Of a stretch of DNA of 64,000 nucleotides, positions 62,757 through 64,000 are shown in pieces (position 1 is the first letter of the stretch; each line of letters starts with the position of its first letter). Below the pieces are notes generated by a model, which saw nothing but the letters and a program-made list of their open reading frames with translations, made no database searches and was not told where the DNA came from. This DNA is from JANYHH01 sp965249745 (GTDB taxonomy: Bacteria > Deinococcota > Deinococci > Deinococcales > JAAFIG01), in assembly GCA_965249745.1 (NCBI GenBank), contig OZ252252.1, positions 992,001 through 1,056,000 on the forward strand. Direction: 5' to 3'. Position numbers and translations under genes: made by a program.

Positions 62757-63224
62757 ATGAACCGTCGTTTTGAAAGCTTACGCAAGGAGTTGAACCGCGC
62801 AATCGCCAGTGACGATGTGAGCGTGAAAACATGGGCGCTTGAAATGGTCGAAACGCCAGGTTTACTTGACAGATTTAACGATGATGAGCGACGCGTTCTT
62901 GAAGCGCTGGTCAGCGACATCTTCAAAACCCGTTTCAGGATTGAAGCCGAACTTGCACGCGGCTACGATTTTGAGAACTTACGCGAGGAACTCACCAGGG
63001 CCGTACTCAGCAATGACGTTGACGAGAAGACCCGCGCCCTCGAGGAGGGTGAAACCGCTGGGTACTTCGATGGTCTGACCGAGTTGGAAGTTATCAGTCT
63101 CAAAACGATTCGTAGCGACATCTGGCGCACCCGGCTCGAGGTCTATGCCGAGCAGCTTCGTGCATCCAAGCATACTTTGGTTGGGGATCAGCCGCCCGGC
63201 GACTCGGACGAGGAGGGCGATTAG
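62757..63224 (+). CDS. Hypothetical protein with an internal tandem duplication
   Basis: 155 residues made of two similar units of about 62: RFESLRKELNRAIASDDVSV ... FKTRFRIEAE and DFENLREELTRAVLSNDVDE ... WRTRLEVYAE. The units share Phe-Glu-x-Leu-Arg-x-Glu-Leu and a TR(F/L) ending; they are helical and charged, followed by an acidic tail (GDSDEEGD). No family recognised. Its own operator lies just upstream, suggesting regulation separate from the genes before it. Confidence 0.72.
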   Translation: MNRRFESLRKELNRAIASDDVSVKTWALEMVETPGLLDRFNDDERRVLEALVSDIFKTRFRIEAELARGYDFENLREELTRAVLSNDVDEKTRALEEGETAGYFDGLTELEVISLKTIRSDIWRTRLEVYAEQLRASKHTLVGDQPPGDSDEEGD

Positions 63225-63298
63225 GCGCTCGAGTACACACCGGGTGAGTTTCGCGCCTTGACGACCAGGAAACACCTCAATCCCTAATGAACGAAATA

Positions 63299-63351
63299 GC
63301 GACCCCTCGAGCCTTTGGACGTGATAACACGTCTAAGGCTCGAGGGGTCGC
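63299..63351. terminator. Large inverted repeat between convergent element genes
   Basis: GCGACCCCTCGAGCCTT pairs perfectly with AAGGCTCGAGGGGTCGC, continued after a small bulge by GACGTG/CACGTC, loop ATAA. No T run follows. It lies between convergent genes and probably acts as a bidirectional terminator; both arms contain CTCGAG. Confidence 0.75.
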
Positions 63352-63366
63352 CACCGGAAGAAGCGC

Positions 63367-63615
63367 TTACCGTGCGCCGAGTCCGACTTCAAAGCCGAGC
63401 GCCTCCAGAGCCTCGGCGACCTTCTCCATGACGCTCTCAGTCACCGTGTCCGCGTCGGTTCGGGTGACGCCCTCGCCTTTAACGCTCAGGTTCACGTTGA
63501 GCGTGGCACTGCCGGACCGTTGAGCGTTCCCACCCGCTCGAGCGCCGGTCACGACAGCGGCGACCGGGGCGCTGAGGCGATCTATCAGAGAGAGCACCCA
63601 TTGAATTCGGTCCAT
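63367..63615 (-). CDS. Small hypothetical protein of the element
   Basis: 82 residues with AGCAGGAACG before ATG 63615. The N-terminal half is hydrophobic (MDRIQWVLSLIDRLSAPVAA), the C-terminal half acidic and helical (TESVMEKVAEALEALGFEVG). No family recognised. It follows the partial gene below by 37 bases. Confidence 0.65.
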   Translation of the reverse strand: MDRIQWVLSLIDRLSAPVAAVVTGARAGGNAQRSGSATLNVNLSVKGEGVTRTDADTVTESVMEKVAEALEALGFEVGLGAR

Positions 63616-63652
63616 TCGTTCCTGCTTTCTCCCCTTACCTAACGGGGATGAT

Positions 63653-64000
63653 TCAATCGTTCCCGATCACGAGCGCCTGATACGCCGCCAGCAGCGCCTG
63701 GGTGCCGATACCGGAAAGGTCATGCTGAACTTGAAGTGGCGCACCGTGCTGCCCGGTCAACTCGAGGCGACGAGTGTTGAGACCCCGCGCTTGCGCTTCG
63801 AGTTCAATACCGACCCGCATGTACTCCAGTGCGTCCCGAGGTCTGAGACGTTCCGGCTGGATAGACTCGAGGCTTTCACCGGCGATGCGTTGCAACGTCC
63901 GCCCGTGTTCTGCGTGCCGCTCGAGGATTGCGGCGATGTTGATTTTGGTCAGTTCGTGCGCCCGCGATGTGACGCGCTCCGAGACCGCGCCGCGCTTTGC
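63653..64000 (-). CDS. Partial phage-type gene, possibly terminase small subunit-like
   Basis: The frame is open to the window edge (about 115 residues, N-terminus missing). It is predominantly helical: VSERVTSRAHELTKINIAAI, then LRPRDALEYMRVGIELEAQA. The second segment recalls the middle of some phage terminase small-subunit-like proteins. That likeness is weak, so function is open; position in the element supports a phage role. Confidence 0.5.
   Translation of the reverse strand, partial: AKRGAVSERVTSRAHELTKINIAAILERHAEHGRTLQRIAGESLESIQPERLRPRDALEYMRVGIELEAQARGLNTRRLELTGQHGAPLQVQHDLSGIGTQALLAAYQALVIGND

Larger units (their letters stand above)
59778..64000. mobile_element. Integrated phage-like element at tRNA-Ala, left part
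   Basis: It begins at the tRNA-Ala 3' end with a tyrosine integrase, an XRE-type regulator, divergent small genes with palindromic operators, an HTH/excisionase-like protein and, at the window edge, a possible terminase-type gene. No second copy of the tRNA 3' end was found inside the window, so the right end lies beyond 64000. CTCGAG is as common here as in the chromosome, so the element is either long resident or from a close relative. Confidence 0.75.

Noticed and set aside
59778..64000. Right attachment site of the element
   Set aside because: No second copy of the tRNA-Ala 3' sequence is seen inside the window; the end must lie beyond it.

Overview
The window is a 64 kb piece of bacterial chromosome of moderately high GC. 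No rRNA or other decisive marker is present. A Thermus-like aspartate aminotransferase, a 7Fe ferredoxin, a Rex repressor in an envelope operon and abundant leaderless genes (a TANNNT -10 box 6-8 bases before the start codon) fit a member of the Deinococcota; this is an inference. The most striking bulk property is the palindrome CTCGAG. I counted about 25 copies in the first 3.4 kb, about 7 per kb against about 0.3 per kb expected at 60% GC, in genes, spacers and terminators alike.

Layout. 0-4 kb: truncated D-Ala-D-Ala ligase, an SDR oxidoreductase, a DEAD-box RNA helicase with a long leader, a frameshifted orphan HigA-like antitoxin, and tRNA-Met and tRNA-Leu. 4-8.2 kb: a leftward Ugp-type ABC importer operon with a TIM-barrel protein. 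8.5-11 kb: tyrA, a leaderless MazEF-type toxin-antitoxin pair, Nudix. 11-18.4 kb: a LacI regulator facing a polyol-type operon (binding protein, two permeases, two zinc dehydrogenases). 18.4-31 kb: aspartate aminotransferase, MFS transporter, methylmalonyl-CoA mutase large subunit, macro-domain protein, tyrosine phosphatase, TetR/aldo-keto reductase, AzlCD with an AraC regulator, and RtcB fused to an MJ1316/DUF504 domain. 31-43 kb: MerR-SDR pair, DUF4331-TPR-HupE cluster, ZapE-like ATPase, a GAF-rich histidine kinase, a DoxX-like membrane protein and ferredoxin. 43-59 kb: an anchored HNH protein, a second MerR, aldo-keto reductase, nitrilase, MOSC, phosphoglycerate mutase, EamA exporter, a tiny secreted peptide plus a TPR-GGDEF protein, an HtrA-like protease with a pseudo-receiver LuxR regulator, hypoxanthine-DNA glycosylase, rhodanese, SufT-like protein, and a TPR-SPOR-Rex operon. 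59.7 kb to the end: tRNA-Ala(GGC) followed by a tyrosine integrase and the left part of an integrated phage-like element.

Three things stand out as possibly undescribed. (1) A 49-residue secreted pre-peptide ending in a two-cysteine tail lies directly upstream of a cytoplasmic TPR-GGDEF protein, which suggests peptide-controlled cyclic-di-GMP signalling. (2) A 93-bp MITE-like repeat with 12-base terminal inverted repeats flanked by TA occurs four times (14083, 23782, 34004, 44762). (3) The CTCGAG palindrome is hyper-abundant. Also of note are the RtcB fusion, tandem repeats carrying ribosome-binding sites, and several palindromic operators in the integrated element.
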